A stretch of DNA of 64,000 nt from contig OZ059900.1 in the NCBI GenBank assembly GCA_964057225.1, positions 5,652,501 to 5,716,500 on the forward strand. The letters are read 5' to 3'. The notes below the pieces were generated by a model. It was not told the DNA's origin. It made no database searches and was given only the letters and a program-made list of their open reading frames with translations. Shown piece by piece: positions 1 to 14,300 of the stretch; the first letter of the stretch is position 1; every line of letters starts with the position of its first letter. This DNA is from Auanema rhodensis. Its lineage: Eukaryota; Nematoda; Chromadorea; Rhabditida; Rhabditidae. The translations under genes were made by a program, and so were the position numbers.

Positions 1-2060
1 TCATATAATAATGACTCAGAAGCATATCAAGAAATCATTCAAAAATTTTCTGATAAAATACAACAAAAAAAAAAGTAATCAGATTGATGACTAATGAAAA
101 ATATGGTAATTCATACTATCTGGAAAATACTGATATGAGACAGTTTGAAACAATATATGATTTATGTGACTCAAGAACAGTAAACTCAACAAATATAAAC
201 AAAATGAATAAGTAAAAGATTTTCTCACTTTCGTGAAATCTGATTATAAAGAATATAGGATAGTGGGTGTGAAATACACGCTCATTTTTCTGATGTATTC
301 TAATTGTAAGATGCAAAATATGAATGTTTTAAAGTACTACTAACTATTTTTTCAACTTTTCAATATTCGAATGTTCAATTAGTCGTATGAATTCAAGCGG
401 AAGTTTGCATGGAATATAATGACCCACATCATCTTCTGATTTCCTAGAAATAAAAGTGGTCAAGTTTGTGAAAGCAATATAAATGATTTTCATTATTTGT
501 AAAAAAACCAATTTTTAAAAAGTATTAATAAACATACATTTATATAAGTATTATTCCTATTAGTTGACAAGGTATTTCAAATCTTCTTATTTCTTTTATG
601 CTTGTTTGACCAAACTGAAAGAACACCAACAATTTTTTTCTTATTTATCGCTTATCACATTTTTAGATCACTAGAAGGGTGCGAACTAAACGCACACGGA
701 AGAAAATTCAGCAGATTCATCAATCAATGTGTAATCAATAAATAGTGGGAACGGAAAATTTCGTTTACAGAACATAAAAAACTGGAGGTTTTAAAACAAC
801 GCCTTAGCCTTACATTGTACAGCAAAACAATTTAAGAATTTGAGAACAATTTCATGTTGAAACGTATATCAACATTTTCCGGTATGGTTTAAAATAGAAT
901 CAATTTTTTTTCTCTTTGGAACAATTTTTAAACAAAGAGAGAAGCGACTTTCTTCAGAGTATTCTACCACCACTATCTGTCAATATGAGAAGTGTCAAAA
1001 AGTTTTGAAAAACGATATTAATAATAAGGTAAATCTAACGATTAGCACTTTAACCAATCTATTGATATAAGAATTAATTCAAACTCATGAGTTTGGCCAA
1101 ATCTTCAAAAAATAAAAATAAATTGAGAATTACTAATTGCATACGAGTTATAAAAAGCTCTTTGAAAAAATTGATCGACATTAGTAAGTTGATTAATACA
1201 TATTTCAAGCGTTTTAAAAAAGTTTTAAAACATATATTATAATATTCTAATATGAAACGTAACGATTTTGAGGGAACTCTGAAGTCAATACCTATAAATA
1301 GAAAGAACCATGAAGAAAACAAATACATTTTTCAAATTGACCTATCACCCAGTTGCTGTGCTATTATGTTTTACATTTAACAGAAAAACAACAACATTTT
1401 TTGAAATTTTTCTTGTATACAATAATCTTGCAGAAAACGTTTAGCCACACAGTTTCTTCACTTATATTAAATGATAGCATTTTTTTGCATTTCGAATGAT
1501 TATAAAAAGCTGCCGAAATTCTGCCCACGATAACTTTAATTACATTTTCTTGTTAATGAAGTTAACATCAGAACCATAAAAATAATACAATTATTAAATA
1601 TTTTGCTTCGATCTCTGAAACAGCGTTTCAAACTTAATGAAATCATCAGTTTTCATTTTTTTTAACAGTACTAAGAAATGTTTTTCATAGAAAATGATTC
1701 TACTAATTACAAATTCCTCATACCACAACTAAAGAAAAATATGGCCTTCTGAATGCAGAACATCGGAACCTAAAAAGTAGTATTCCCGTTAAGGATCAGT
1801 AGAACAGAAAATCAGTGGTAGAATGCTTTATTAACGAATGATAGCAACATTAGCAATAAAACGAACGTCTACAGTCCGTTGGGGTTGAGTTGAAGAATAT
1901 TTGTTTTTCGATCTTAAAGATGACCGCACATTTGGAGAACAGCTTGAAATGGGCAAAAAAGATGAGAAGCGAAAAAAATTGAAAAAAAAACATAGAAAAA
2001 TAATCGCCGGCCGTGATACCGTCTATCAAAGTTTGCTCATATATTATTGATTTTTTGAAA
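1..2060. other. Gene-free AT-rich flank
   Basis: No reading frame here shows codon structure, splice-site pattern or a recognisable family. Open frames are short and low in complexity. It lies left of the first inverted repeat and 3' of the glutamate synthase gene. It may contain distal sequence of a gene outside the window; nothing can be supported. Confidence 0.6.
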
Positions 2061-2091
2061 AAACATTTAATAATATTCTATTGAATAGTAT

Positions 2092-2155
2092 AGCATCTTG
2101 GTGTAGTTGATGTGTTCCAGGTAAGTGAAAAACTTTCATTGGTTCAAATCCTCCT
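2092..2155 (+). repeat. tRNA-like module A of foldback copy 1 (mirrored in right arm)
   Basis: The segment has a box A-like TGGTGTAGTTG and, about 40 nt further, a box B-like GGTTCAAATCC, the spacing of an RNA polymerase III tRNA promoter. The acceptor arms do not pair well, so it is tRNA-derived or tRNA-like and not a working tRNA. An inverted copy lies at the right end of the element (about 4598-4661). The homologous module in the second foldback element begins near 38790. Confidence 0.5.
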
Positions 2156-2421
2156 TAAGAAATTTATAAAAACAAAAAATCTTTCTCTCTCTGTAAATCT
2201 CTATCCTCATTTCATCTACCATAACTAAATCTAAATCTCTCTCCCCACTTGAACCTCGAAATATCTCTGAAAACTGAAATCTAACCTATGACTTATGATG
2301 CCAACTTTGAAAAACATGGAATTCAAGAAGAAGCTTGCAACCAGATTACTGACGATAACTTTTGAAATTTTTAACATCTTTTTCTCTTTAAATTGACAAA
2401 ACGACCTTACCTATTATGAGC

Positions 2422-2480
2422 AGGATGGCCTAACGGTACCCTGTATGGATTACAGATTAACTAACTGAGTTCAATACCTT
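2422..2480 (+). repeat. tRNA-like module B of foldback copy 1 (mirrored in right arm)
   Basis: Box A-like TGGCCTAACGG is a good match to the tRNA consensus, and a box B-like AGTTCAATACC follows at tRNA spacing. No convincing cloverleaf can be drawn, so I do not call a tRNA gene. The inverted copy lies near 4273-4331. The position inside the arm matches the module at 39112-39170 in the second element. Confidence 0.45.
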
Positions 2481-4692
2481 TCTCTGTTTTTTAAGAAAAT
2501 CAATATCAAATCAAGAATCCAAAAAAACGGTCGGATGGACTTGGACTGTGAAAAGTCCTTTTTTTTAACTTTTGAGCTTCGTAACTCAGTTAGAAATTAA
2601 TATTTTTCAATTTTGATTGAACAGTCAAATTGTGGGAGATGAACTCTTTCATCTCACTAAATTTTAATATCCTATTTGGTCTAGTATAGAAGTTATAGCC
2701 TCCTAAAGAGGAGATATAAAGTCAAAAACTTGACTTTGTAACGCTATATCTCCTTAACCATTGAGTTTTTCGAAAATATTTTAGCGGATCTGAACTCTAC
2801 GCAGAAAGATCTTTTAGAAAAGCTACCTACATTGAAGATTGGAGTAGTTTGAAAATTTCGAAAATAGAAAATTCGGCCAATTTCGGGTTTGAGAAATAAA
2901 AATTTTGAGTTTTTCGAAAAGTGAGAGTTGCATCTGATAGAGCTTGAATTGCTGATTTCAAATATAACAAGCAAATTTCTTAATTCTCGCTCTGAAAGGA
3001 GTTATGAGACTTTATATGTTTTGATGTTTTGTATTCAGAAGGCAATATCTAACTTCAGACGGCATTTCAGGAAATTTCAGTTAGCAGAATCGTTTTCTAC
3101 GTGTCTGTTTTACTTGGTCAACTTAGTTTCAAATCATTTTGTTCGAATTTTCAATTTTCGATCAAATGGCCCAAATCCATGTACTACCCCCTTACCTACT
3201 TTTTCATCAAAGTTGACCCTCATCACATGAACTTTTAAGATTTTCACAAGTTTTTTTCTTTAATTATATTTTATAAAAATAAGAATTAAAGATATTAGAA
3301 AAGAATTAATAAATATACTTTGAAAGTTCAAGAAATGCTTGTCTCATCTAACAATCATTCAGATGCTCAACAAATCTTGTTAACCTAAAACTTGTGACTA
3401 TTCCGATTCTCGTGGAACACTGCTTTCATTACAAATCTCTCAAGTTAGAAGTTGTTTCAAATTGGAAATCAACAAAAAACTTGTGATTTTTATTTCTCAG
3501 ACCTTGAGAAAATCTTAAAATTTCATGTGATGATGGTCAACTTTTTTGAAAAAGTAGGTAAGGGGGTAGTACATGGATTTGGACCATTTGATCAAAAATT
3601 GAAAATTCGAACAAAATGATTTGAAACTAAGTTGACCAAGTAAAACAGACACGTAGAAAACGATTCTGCTAACTAAAAATTCCTGAAATGCCGTTCGAAG
3701 TTAGATATTGCCTTCTGAATACAAAACATCAAAACATATAAAGTCTCATAACTCCTTTCAGAGCGAGAATTAAGAAATTTGCTTGTTATATTTGAAATCA
3801 GCAATTCAAGCTCTATCAGATGCAACTCTCACTTTTCGAAAAACTCAAAATTTTTATTTCTCAAACCCGAAATTGGCCGAATTTTCTATTTTCGAAATTT
3901 TCAAACTACTCCAATCTTCAATGTAGGTAGCTTTTCTAAAAGATCTTTCTGCGTAGAGTTCAGATCCGCTAAAATATTTTCGAAAAACTCAATGGTTAAG
4001 GAGATATAGCGTTACAAAGTCAAGTTTTTGACTTTATATCTCCTCTTTAGGAGGCTATAACTTCTATACTAGACCAAATAGGATATTAAAATTTAGTGAG
4101 ATGAAAGAGTTCATCTCCCACAATTTGACTGTTCAATCAAAATTGAAAAATATTAATTTCTAACTGAGTTACGAAGCTCAAAAGTTAAAAAAAAGGACTT
4201 TTCACAGTCCAAGTCCATCCGACCGTTTTTTTGGATTCTTGATTTGATATTGATTTTCTTAAAAAACAGAGAAAGGTATTGAACTCAGTTAGTTAATCTG
4301 TAATCCATACAGGGTACCGTTAGGCCATCCTGCTCATAATAGGTAAGGTCGTTTTGTCAATTTAAAGAGAAAAAGATGTTAAAAATTTCAAAAGTTATCG
4401 TCAGTAATCTGGTTGCAAGCTTCTTCTTGAATTCCATGTTTTTCAAAGTTGGCATCATAAGTCATAGGTTAGATTTCAGTTTTCAGAGATATTTCGAGGT
4501 TCAAGTGGGGAGAGAGATTTAGATTTAGTTATGGTAGATGAAATGAGGATAGAGATTTACAGAGAGAGAAAGATTTTTTGTTTTTATAAATTTCTTAAGG
4601 AGGATTTGAACCAATGAAAGTTTTTCACTTACCTGGAACACATCAACTACACCAACATGTTATACTATTCAATAGAATATTATTAAATGTTT

Positions 4693-5392
4693 CCGTATTG
4701 AATTATTACATTACTTTTCTTTTGAGTACGTTTTCAGAACTTGTTTTCTTTTATTATTTTATATGGTCAACAAGAAAAATGACAAAAAATTAAAAAAGTG
4801 TGAAATTCTTGTAGTTTGGTCCGTTTCAGAAAAGAATGAAAACAAATTGAATTAGTTTCTTTTTTAACTCAAGGGTTCATTCTCAAAATTTCTCTCAAAA
4901 TCGAAATCTCGTATTTACAGTTATTTTCAAAAAAATTCAAATTTAGTTGGTTGAAAAAATAAATTGTTAAAAAATGAAACAAAAGTCTTCCAATATTTAA
5001 TCTGGAATGAATTATTCGGCAAATATTCAATTGAAACAATGGAAAAAAAGCAAAATTTGGTAATTTAGTAATTTCAATTATAAAATATAAGTTCACATGT
5101 TTTTTTATTTTGAGATAAGATCTTTTTTCTATATTTATATAGCTTTGTCATTCAATTTCAGTTTTTTTGAGACATTGTGTCAATATTTAACCTGCATGAT
5201 GGTTATTGTAACTGTTATTGGCTGTGCTTAAAGTTGGGAAATATTTGATTGTTTTCAACTTTTATTGGTATTTAATTAACATAAAGTATAAGATAATGCT
5301 GACGATCGGAAAAAAATATTTTTCAAAAGAGATTATTTGACAAAAACTCTTCATAAACAAATTCAAATGCTTAAATAATATTGTTAATTTTT
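4693..5392. other. Spacer 3' of the glutamate synthase gene
   Basis: AT-rich sequence between the foldback element and the stop codon of the minus-strand GOGAT gene. It should contain the GOGAT 3' UTR. No other feature is supported. Confidence 0.6.
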
Positions 5393-8300
5393 TTAGACAA
5401 TTCCTCCTGGTCCGGCAAGACGAGTACGACCCATCAAAGATTCGTCAACCTATTAATAATTCAGAAATTAATGAGTTATAAAGTTAGATTTCAATTACCT
5501 GACGTGCAGCTTGCCTTCCTTCATTGATGGCCCAAACAACAAGAGATTGTCCTCTGCGGCAATCACCAGCAGCAAATACCTTAATTTTTGAAAATTTTTC
5601 TATTTCACAAATTATAAAGTATACCTTAGGATGTACTGTGCTATATTTACCCTTCGGTGTTTCAATATTAGATCTTCCGTCTGTTTTAAGTTGTAATTGT
5701 TCGATGACCGTCTGCGATGATCATAAATAATATTGCGAATATACGATCAGTTATACTTACCTTTTCTGGGCCTACGAATCCCATAGCAAGAATAACAAGA
5801 TCACAATCTATGGTTTCTCCAGAGTTTGGTAATTCAATCAACTTCCAGCCACCACTTGCTGTTTTCTCCCACTCTACGTTCACGGTTTGCAGGCCTGTTA
5901 CAATTTTCTGTCCACTTGAGTTCATGGTGGAAACAAATTCCTGAATATCAATAACTTCAAAAAAAACTGAAGCACACACTGACTTTAGTTGAAATGGAAT
6001 AGGTTCTGGGGTCAGATCCTGTTTTTAATTTCATTTCTTCGTGTCCATAATCAACACGGAAAATGAGAGGCCACTCAGGCCATGGATTCTCTGTTTTTCT
6101 GCCAGTTCCGGGTTGTGGAAGAATTTCAAAAGCGCGAACTGATTTGGCTCCCTACATATGATAAAACATTACAATTATTTAACTAAGTTAGTGGTTTACC
6201 AGGCGAAGACTTGTAGCAATACAATCAGTAGCTGTATCACCTCCACCAAGAATAACTACCCGCTTATCTTTGGGGTCAAGACCTTCCCAAGGAAGTTGTT
6301 CCCCAGCTTGTTTTCTCTGACACTTTTCCAAGAACTCCATTGCGAAATAGATACCTTTAGCATCCCGACCGTTAACGGTGAGATCTCGAGGTGTGGTGGA
6401 ACCTGTGCAAACGAGAACAGCATCGTTCTCCTAAACAATGCATAAAAATAAGTTACATTGTTGTGCAATTATTAACCTTAAGTAGGAAATCGGCAGGAAG
6501 ATGTTTACCAATTTCAGTGTTTGTTAAAAATCGAACTCCTTCTTGCTCCAAAAGTTTCACACGACGATCAACAACAAATTTGTCCAATTTCATTGTGGGA
6601 ATACCATATCTATTGAATAATACTGTTCCCTGATAAAAGTTTTCTCACATACCTTAGTAAACCTCCAATTTGATTTTTTCGCTCATATACAACGATTGTG
6701 TGTCCTGCTTTGTTTAATTGAGCAGCAGCAGCCAAACCAGATGGTCCTGATCCGATAATAGCTATGCGTTTTCCCGTACGCTCAATTGCTGTGTTAGGCT
6801 TGATCCATCCGCGCATAAAGGCATAATCAATGATTGCACATTCAATTGATTTGATTGTTACTGCTTGAGATCCTATTCCAAGAGTACATGCACCCTAAAG
6901 CATAGTTATTGATTGACAAGTTCAGGACAAGTTTTGAAATCAGTAAACATACTTCACAAGGAGCAGGACACACACGGCCTGTAAATTCAGGAAAGTTATT
7001 GGTTTGTAACAGTTGCTCCAAAGCTTGTCTCCAATTTTTTTTGTATACACAATCATTCCATTTTGGAATAATATTTCCTAGAGGACAACCTGTATGACCT
7101 TGACAGAATGGTACACCACAATCCATGCATCTGTAATCGAATATTAATATGATTCTAACATATAAATAGTTACCTAGCAGCTTGTTCACGAATATTACTG
7201 CGAACAGCCTCGAAATCATAGACCTCATCCCAATCCTTGAGGCGCATTTCAGGATCACGATAAAGTTTCTTTTGTCTCTGGTATTTTACAAAACCGCGGA
7301 CTTTGTCATAATTTTGTTCTTGGTTTTTCAGGTGTGGTGGTAACGCTAAGTTCTCAATATCAAGTCCCATTTTTTGATTGAACTAGAAAATTAAAGGTAT
7401 GTTTAAGAAACTTTTCAATACACACATCCTGCTCTTCATCCTCGCTAATGTTTTCCTCTTCGTCGATATCTTCGTTTTCAGCCATATCAACAGCATCTAT
7501 TTCCGCATCAAATCCAACACTATCTTGTGGTCTTGGATGAGAGCGCACTGTGCGTAAGCTCTTCTGAACATAATAAAACACCATGCATGTTATTTAACAA
7601 CAAATACCTTCTTTTGACGAATTGGAGATAATTTAGTTCTATATCGTGATGATGGAGCTATTTGCATATCCATTGATAAACGACGTGTACGTGTAGGACT
7701 TGGAATGCCCTAAAATGATAAATACAATATGATTGAAAAAGTTTGAAATGCATACCTCTTTGGATTCATTTAATTGGGCTTTCTTTTCTTCTTCTACTAG
7801 GATACGTTTGTAATCAGTGGGGAACACTTTTACAACTTTAGTTTTGAAAGTATCCCAATTAGAAAGAATACGCTGTCCAAGTTCAGATTCAGTCAATTTT
7901 ACAAATTCTTCAATTTTGGAATAAACGAAATCTAAATCTTTGGCTGTTGGTTGATCCAAGTCTACTGTTGCTGAATTAATTCGGCGTGCAATATTCTCAT
8001 CTCTTAAACAATTAAGAATAATTTTTTTCTGTGAACAACCATAATAAACTAACTGTTTGAACAAATAAGCAATTCCACCACTCATTCCTGCGGCGAAGTT
8101 CTTTCCGATGGGGCCAAGAATAATTACACGTCCTCCAGTCATATATTCACAACCATGATCACCTACAGCTTCTACGACAGCTTGGCAACCAGAATTACGA
8201 ACAGCAAAACGTTCTCCAGCAACTCCACGGAACCATACTTCTCCTGATGTAGCTCCATATAATGCTACATTGCCAATGATTGAGTTTTCTTCTGACTTGA

Positions 8301-11300
8301 AAAGAGCTCCAGTCGAAGGACGGATAATAATACAACCACCAGAAAGCCCCTAAAAAGTATATGAAATATCCCACATCATGCTCGGAAAAACAACCTTTCC
8401 AACATAGTCGTTAGCATCTCCTTCTAATCGCACAGTTACTCCCTTAGCTAAGAAAGCACAAAATGATTGTCCTGCTGATCCATTAAGCTCAATAGTTATT
8501 GAACGGTTACCGGATAATCCTTCTTCATCGTAACGACGAGAAATCTATATAAAATTTTCAAAAATCTAAAGTCTTGTTAGTCACACCTCATAACTAATTC
8601 GAGCACCAAAAGCGCGATCAATATTTGTAATTGTTTTATTTGCAAACACTTTATGTTCTCCTTGTTCACTGAATACTCCATCTAAATTTTGAAGCAGTTC
8701 AGTTTCCAAAGGGCCCAGCTCTATTGTCTGAATAGAAAAATCATGTTATAATTCTCAGAAAATTATACGTAATTATCATTACGAATAAACATACCTGCTT
8801 AACACTTCCTCCTTTGGTAGAAACATCAGGGAAGAGGTGGCGAATATTTTTCAAAATTGAACCAAACTCGAGCATTGTTGCCTTTTTATTCACAGGGTTA
8901 GGATTAGCATACAAAAGATCTGTACGTCCAATTGCTTCATCCAATTTACGAAGTCCTAGTTTTGATAAGAAATACCGAACTTCTTCAGCAACCATGAACA
9001 TATAATTAACAACATGTTCTGGTTTGCCTTCAAATTTAGCACGGAGGACAGGATCCTGAGCATGAAGTTATAAAACCAGAGAACAAAACAAGTACCAAAC
9101 CTGGGTAGCAATTCCTACAGGACACGTATTTAAATGACATTTACGCATCATAATGCATCCCAACACAATCAGTGGAGCTGTGGACATTCCGAACTCATCA
9201 GCACCCAGCAAAGCAGCAATCATAACATCACGACCTAACAAGATGTTTGAAATTATTTCAGATAATATTAGGCATACCAGTTCGAATTTGACCATCAGCT
9301 TGTAATACAACTCGACTTCTCAGATTATTCATTGTAAGAACTTGATGAGTTTCAGCTACGCCTAATTCCCATGGTAGACCAGCGTGCTTAATTCCAGTCC
9401 AACTATAATAAAGCTGGTAATAAAGCTAAATACTTCATAAGCAACCTTGAAGCTCCAGTACCACCATCATGACCGGAGACGGTAATATGATCAGCATTTC
9501 CTTTTGCAACACCAGACGCAATAATACCAACTCCAGCTTCTGATACTAGTTTGACACTAACACGTGCTCGGGGGTTTGCACATTTCAAATCATAAATTAA
9601 CTGAAGTATAACATTAATAGAAATAAATTAAGAATGGAATACCTGAGCCAAATCTTCAATACTATAAATATCGTGATGAGGAGGTGGTGAAATCAAACCA
9701 ACACCAGCTGTTGATTTACGCGTCGAAGCAATATCAGGAGTAACTTTAAAACCAGGCAATTCACCACCCTCACCCGGCTTAGCACCTACAGATTTTAATA
9801 TAAATTCATAATGCTTCAGTTAAAATATACCTTGCGCCATCTTGATTTGTAATTCATCTGCGTTAGCCAAATATGAAGAAGTTACACCAAACCGAGCAGA
9901 CGCAACTTGTTTAATTGCAGAGCGTAAATTTTGGTTGGGATCTTGATTTTTGGCATATCTTTCAGGCTTTTCTCCTCCTTCTCCTGTGTTTGATTTTGCT
10001 CCTATGCGATTCATGGCAATTGCCAATGTGGTATGTGTCTCCCATGAAATAGATCCAAATGACATAGCACCTATATAATTTTATTATTAAAGATTGAGCG
10101 GGATGAAACAAACCCGTCACAAATCGTTTCACGATTTCACTTGCTGGCTCAACTTCCTCAATTGGAATTTGAATTTTATTACTAGTTTTGATCTCTAATT
10201 GTCCTCTCAACGAGCACATACGTTGAGCCAAATTTGATACTTCGGAATACTCGTGGAATGTTTTTGAGTTATTTTGACGCGTAGCAGCCTTAAAATTCCC
10301 GAGTAAAAACAATATAATTCGAAAATAGTAATTACCTGCAGTTTAGCAACCGCTTCAGGTTCATTGATGTGTTTTTCGCCTCCAGCTCTCCAGTGGTAAG
10401 TTCCGGTTGCTACCAATGTTCGAGAATCGCCTGTTGTTGTGTAAAAATTAAGTCACACTTCTGTCAGTATTTATTACCAGTCAGATGATTTCCTACAATA
10501 GCTGGATAGGAAGTTCGATGCCGCTTCAAGGCTTCACCAGCCAAAATTTCAAAAGTCGCACCGCCGAGACGAGAGACAGTGTTTTTGAAGCACATTTCAA
10601 CAACTTCTTGAGCCAAGCCGACAACTTCGAATATTTGAGCATGCTATAATAAATGCATATATACGAGAAGTCTGACAATTGACTGACTTTGTACGAGTGC
10701 AGAGTACTGATTCCCATTTTGGCCATAACCTTCAAGATACCGCGTTCTACTCCTTGGCGATATCCTTGGAAAACAAGATCATCATTCAATTCAGAATCGA
10801 CAAGCCCAAGATTTCTCAAACGATGCATAGTCTCAAAAACAACATAAGGGCAGATGGCATCGGCTCCAAAGCCGAGTAATACGCAAAGATCATGAACAAC
10901 GCGTGCTTCACCGGTTTCAACAAAAATAGCAACCTAAATGAAATAAATGCGGAGAATGGAAATAAAATAATCAAATAATGTACTTTGATACGTAAACGAT
11001 GTCTAATGAGGCATTGATGAATGGCTCCAACAGCCAGCAATGAAGGAATTGGGACATTTTCCTGCAATAAAATGTTTAATGCGAATTTTATTTATTAATT
11101 TTGAAGAAAAGAAAATATTCTTTTCAAATATATTGCAAACTCACCTGGTTAGCATTACGATCTGACAGCACAATTATGGGATAGCCATCAAGGGCAGCAG
11201 TGCATGCTTCGCAACAAATTCGATCTAAGCCTGGCATTAATCCTGCAAAATAGTTATTTTTGAATAATGCATCAAGTAATGCGTTAGGATACAAATGCAC

Positions 11301-14300
11301 TACCTTTTACACCATATCTCACAGGAAACGTGATATCAATCACTTTACTTTTCCATCCTCTATACATAGTTCTCTTGATTGTCTAAAACAAACGTTAAAT
11401 GTTACTTTAAATTGTTTAATATGTTCCTAAGCATTTCATACTATCTCAGATATCTTGATATTATATTCGATTCATCAAGATAAATTATTCTTATGTATTC
11501 ATACAATCCTACTTCACGGCTTTTTTTTTAAATCTGATTGACTGAATGCTTTACTTCTCTTCATTTCTATTTCTATCTCTCGCTCTTTCTTTATTTTCGT
11601 CACGTTATATTTTTATATCAACTAATTTATCTTAAATATTGTGAAAAAAACTGTTCAAAACTAATTAGCTTCTGAAGAAAACATTATAATACTTGAAAAT
11701 TCCCAACAGATTTTCAAATTTTTCAAAATTCATTTATTTTCTTGGCTATTAAATTTTTTGGCTATTGTCTAAACAGACGCAACAACCACGCTAAAAAAAT
11801 ATTGTGGCCTCTCAGTTTTCAATCTTTTCAAGAAAAAAACAATAGAGCATAAGAGAATATTGCTTTTCTTGCATACGATTCGTACTTTAAATAGCAAGCA
11901 TATCAAAATGCACATATCCAACAAATCTGTACTTTGGCAACTTGATGTATAATTATATCTTTACGAAATGAGAAAAATGAAAAATATTTTTTAGACTTAT
12001 TCCTCATTATCTCTAATATATCTCAAACTACACATATTATCTTATAAATATCTTATATTCCTATTATCTACTTATTTGCGATTGAACTAGAGTTTGCTGA
12101 ATATTTCCTTGAGCAACCATTACAAGTAAAATGGGCTAGCTAGAAGGGTGATTTTTCTTTTGTTTTATTTTTTTTCATAAAGAACAGCATTATTTGCAAT
12201 TTTTTTCAAAAGCATTCAGTATCTTGTTTCTTACAATAACATATTTCTGTCAATGATATCTTGTTCATTGGATTTTTTTTGTTTTTTTTTTGTTTTCATT
12301 ACAAGAATCTCTCATGATCCTGTTACTCACGTGCTCTTATTCATCCTATAACGCGTGTTCTCATCCTTTTTTTGCAAAAGCCTTGCCGTTTATTTTTTTC
12401 TCTAGCCGTCTGGTTTCTTTCTTATCTAATAGTTTCTTTAAATCCTTTATGTCAATAAAACTATAAAATAAAATTATTTTTTATTCTTTTCACTACCCTA
12501 CATTCTATCCGTTCTCATCCTCATTTTTCTATTTTGCCTTTTTTCCTTTTTCGCGTTAAGTAATTTACTTTTCTTGTGTTCAAAATACATTTTCTATTTC
12601 TTCTTCGAAATCTCTGACTAGCACGAACATTTTGTTTTACTTCCACAAATCGTACCCCTATCTTTTTAATGAAATTGAAAAAATTACCATCATATCCAAC
12701 AATGAAAGCACAGGCTGCTCTAAAATCAAACGGCTATCCATAGCACGCTCAGCATCCAAAATATTGGATTCTGGTCCGACCGGACATCTCAATGACATAA
12801 CAATTTGCTCACGGAATGGGTCAATAGGTGGATTGGTGACCTGAAAAAACAACACTATCATTTAAAAGAGCCGCTTTTTTACAAATAAGCGAATACAAGC
12901 TGTTTTTTTTATTTACACGCCTGACATACAATCTGTTTTCGATTCAACACTGTTTCGTACAATTTTTCCCAGGATACCCCATCAGTTCCTCACTTTATCT
13001 CCATAGCTTTAAATTTTTTCCGTAGAACATATAAGCATAAGATAGACTCAAATTTAGTCTGAAGAGAAGCTAATACTAATTAGAATATATATTTTAACCT
13101 CTTTCTTACTTATGTGAACTACATAACCCTTATGTTATTTTCTGTTTCCCACATATATTAGTTGTCCAGAGACTAATTAAATACGAACGCTCACAAGCGT
13201 ATCTTTTAAATCTTGTGATTTAGCTACGTCATATGGATATAGACAAGATAATATATGATTTCTCTGTACTTTTCAGTTGTATAATAAGGTCAGCAACTCA
13301 CTGCTTGTCTAAACTCTTTCTGACTTGCTCTTTTTGCACTCTACCAGTTTTTGTTTGGTGACTGATGTTGTCAAATGTCGTAAACTCATACTCATTCATC
13401 GCAAATATTTTTTATTTTCTTATGCGAGAAAATAAAACAAGCGCTGGCTTATTGAAACAAAAATCTTCAGAGCATTTTTTTGACGTCACCACCTACGCGT
13501 TGGCTACATAGTCACCCTAATTTTAATGTTTCCTTTTCTATGTTTTCATCTTACTCAAACCATTCTAATACGTGTTGTCATGGAACACTCTTGGCTTATT
13601 GAAAATTGAGAAAAAAAGAGTGTATAACAACGAAGAGAGCCATTATTCTCACTAGGAACTATAGTTAGCGAGTTCTAATAAGTTGGAATGTCCATTCTAG
13701 AACTTTCCAAAAAAGTCTTCCAGCTATTCTTCAGCATTTCAGCTTTCGTTCAACAAAAAACTCAAGAAAAAATATATAGGGAGAAGAATAATGCGATCTG
13801 GACTTGCATTGTATTAGATACACTTCACTTCGTAATTGCTAACAATTTTCTGTGATTGATGACAAACTAGGACGCTTCTCGCGAAGAAAACAGAGGCGGA
13901 GCTAGAAAAGTAACGAAATTCCTCCAATTCTCTTAGAAACGGTACTATATCAAATAAATAGCGCTGCAAAACCACTAAAAAAACATACTTCCGTACATAT
14001 TTTATCTCCTCTCTCAAAAATCTTATTCAATTGTTCCCTTCTCCTTCATGCAGTCATATGGCACACATATTTTCATTGAAAAAATGAACAACGTTAATTC
14101 TTATTTGACAAATCTTATATACAGCAAAACAATAACTCATTGCTATTAATTCTATACATAATTAAAGTCAGAGAGTTATTATTTCCAGATTTGCCACAAA
14201 TGTCCTGCTTGGCTATCTCATTTGTTAGTTACCGATATTTCAGACGTAAATATACAAAGCTATGGAAGCTATTTAATCTCTTTTCTCCACATTCGTATCT

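Larger units (their letters stand above)
2061..4692. mobile_element. Foldback (palindromic) repeat, copy 1
   Basis: Near-perfect inverted repeat: left arm 2061-3250, right arm 3503-4692, unpaired centre 3251-3502 (252 bp). Mirror positions sum to about 6753 throughout, so the arms have no net indels, and only a few mismatches are visible (for example in the terminal tRNA-like module). Going inward each arm holds a tRNA-like module, a CT-rich tract, a second tRNA-like module, then about 750 bp of AT-rich sequence with repeated TTTCGAAAA-like motifs. The arm ends near the motif CCCCCTTACCTAC. The same order, with diverged sequence, occurs in the palindrome at 38.8-41.4 kb, so this is a repeat family and not a chance hairpin. 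No transposase is visible; a non-autonomous foldback transposon is the likeliest reading. Clear target-site duplications were not found by eye. Confidence 0.85.

Noticed and set aside
2744-4009. A 76-aa open frame present on both strands of the first inverted repeat (2744-2974 minus, 3779-4009 plus)
   Set aside because: It is simply the palindrome read twice. It has no start context, no splice structure and biased Phe/Ser composition typical of AT-rich noncoding sequence.
7842-8142. Separate short genes for the many minus-strand frames between 5.4 and 11.4 kb
   Set aside because: They are exons of one GOGAT gene; read-through into introns makes them look like separate frames. Exon phases join exactly.
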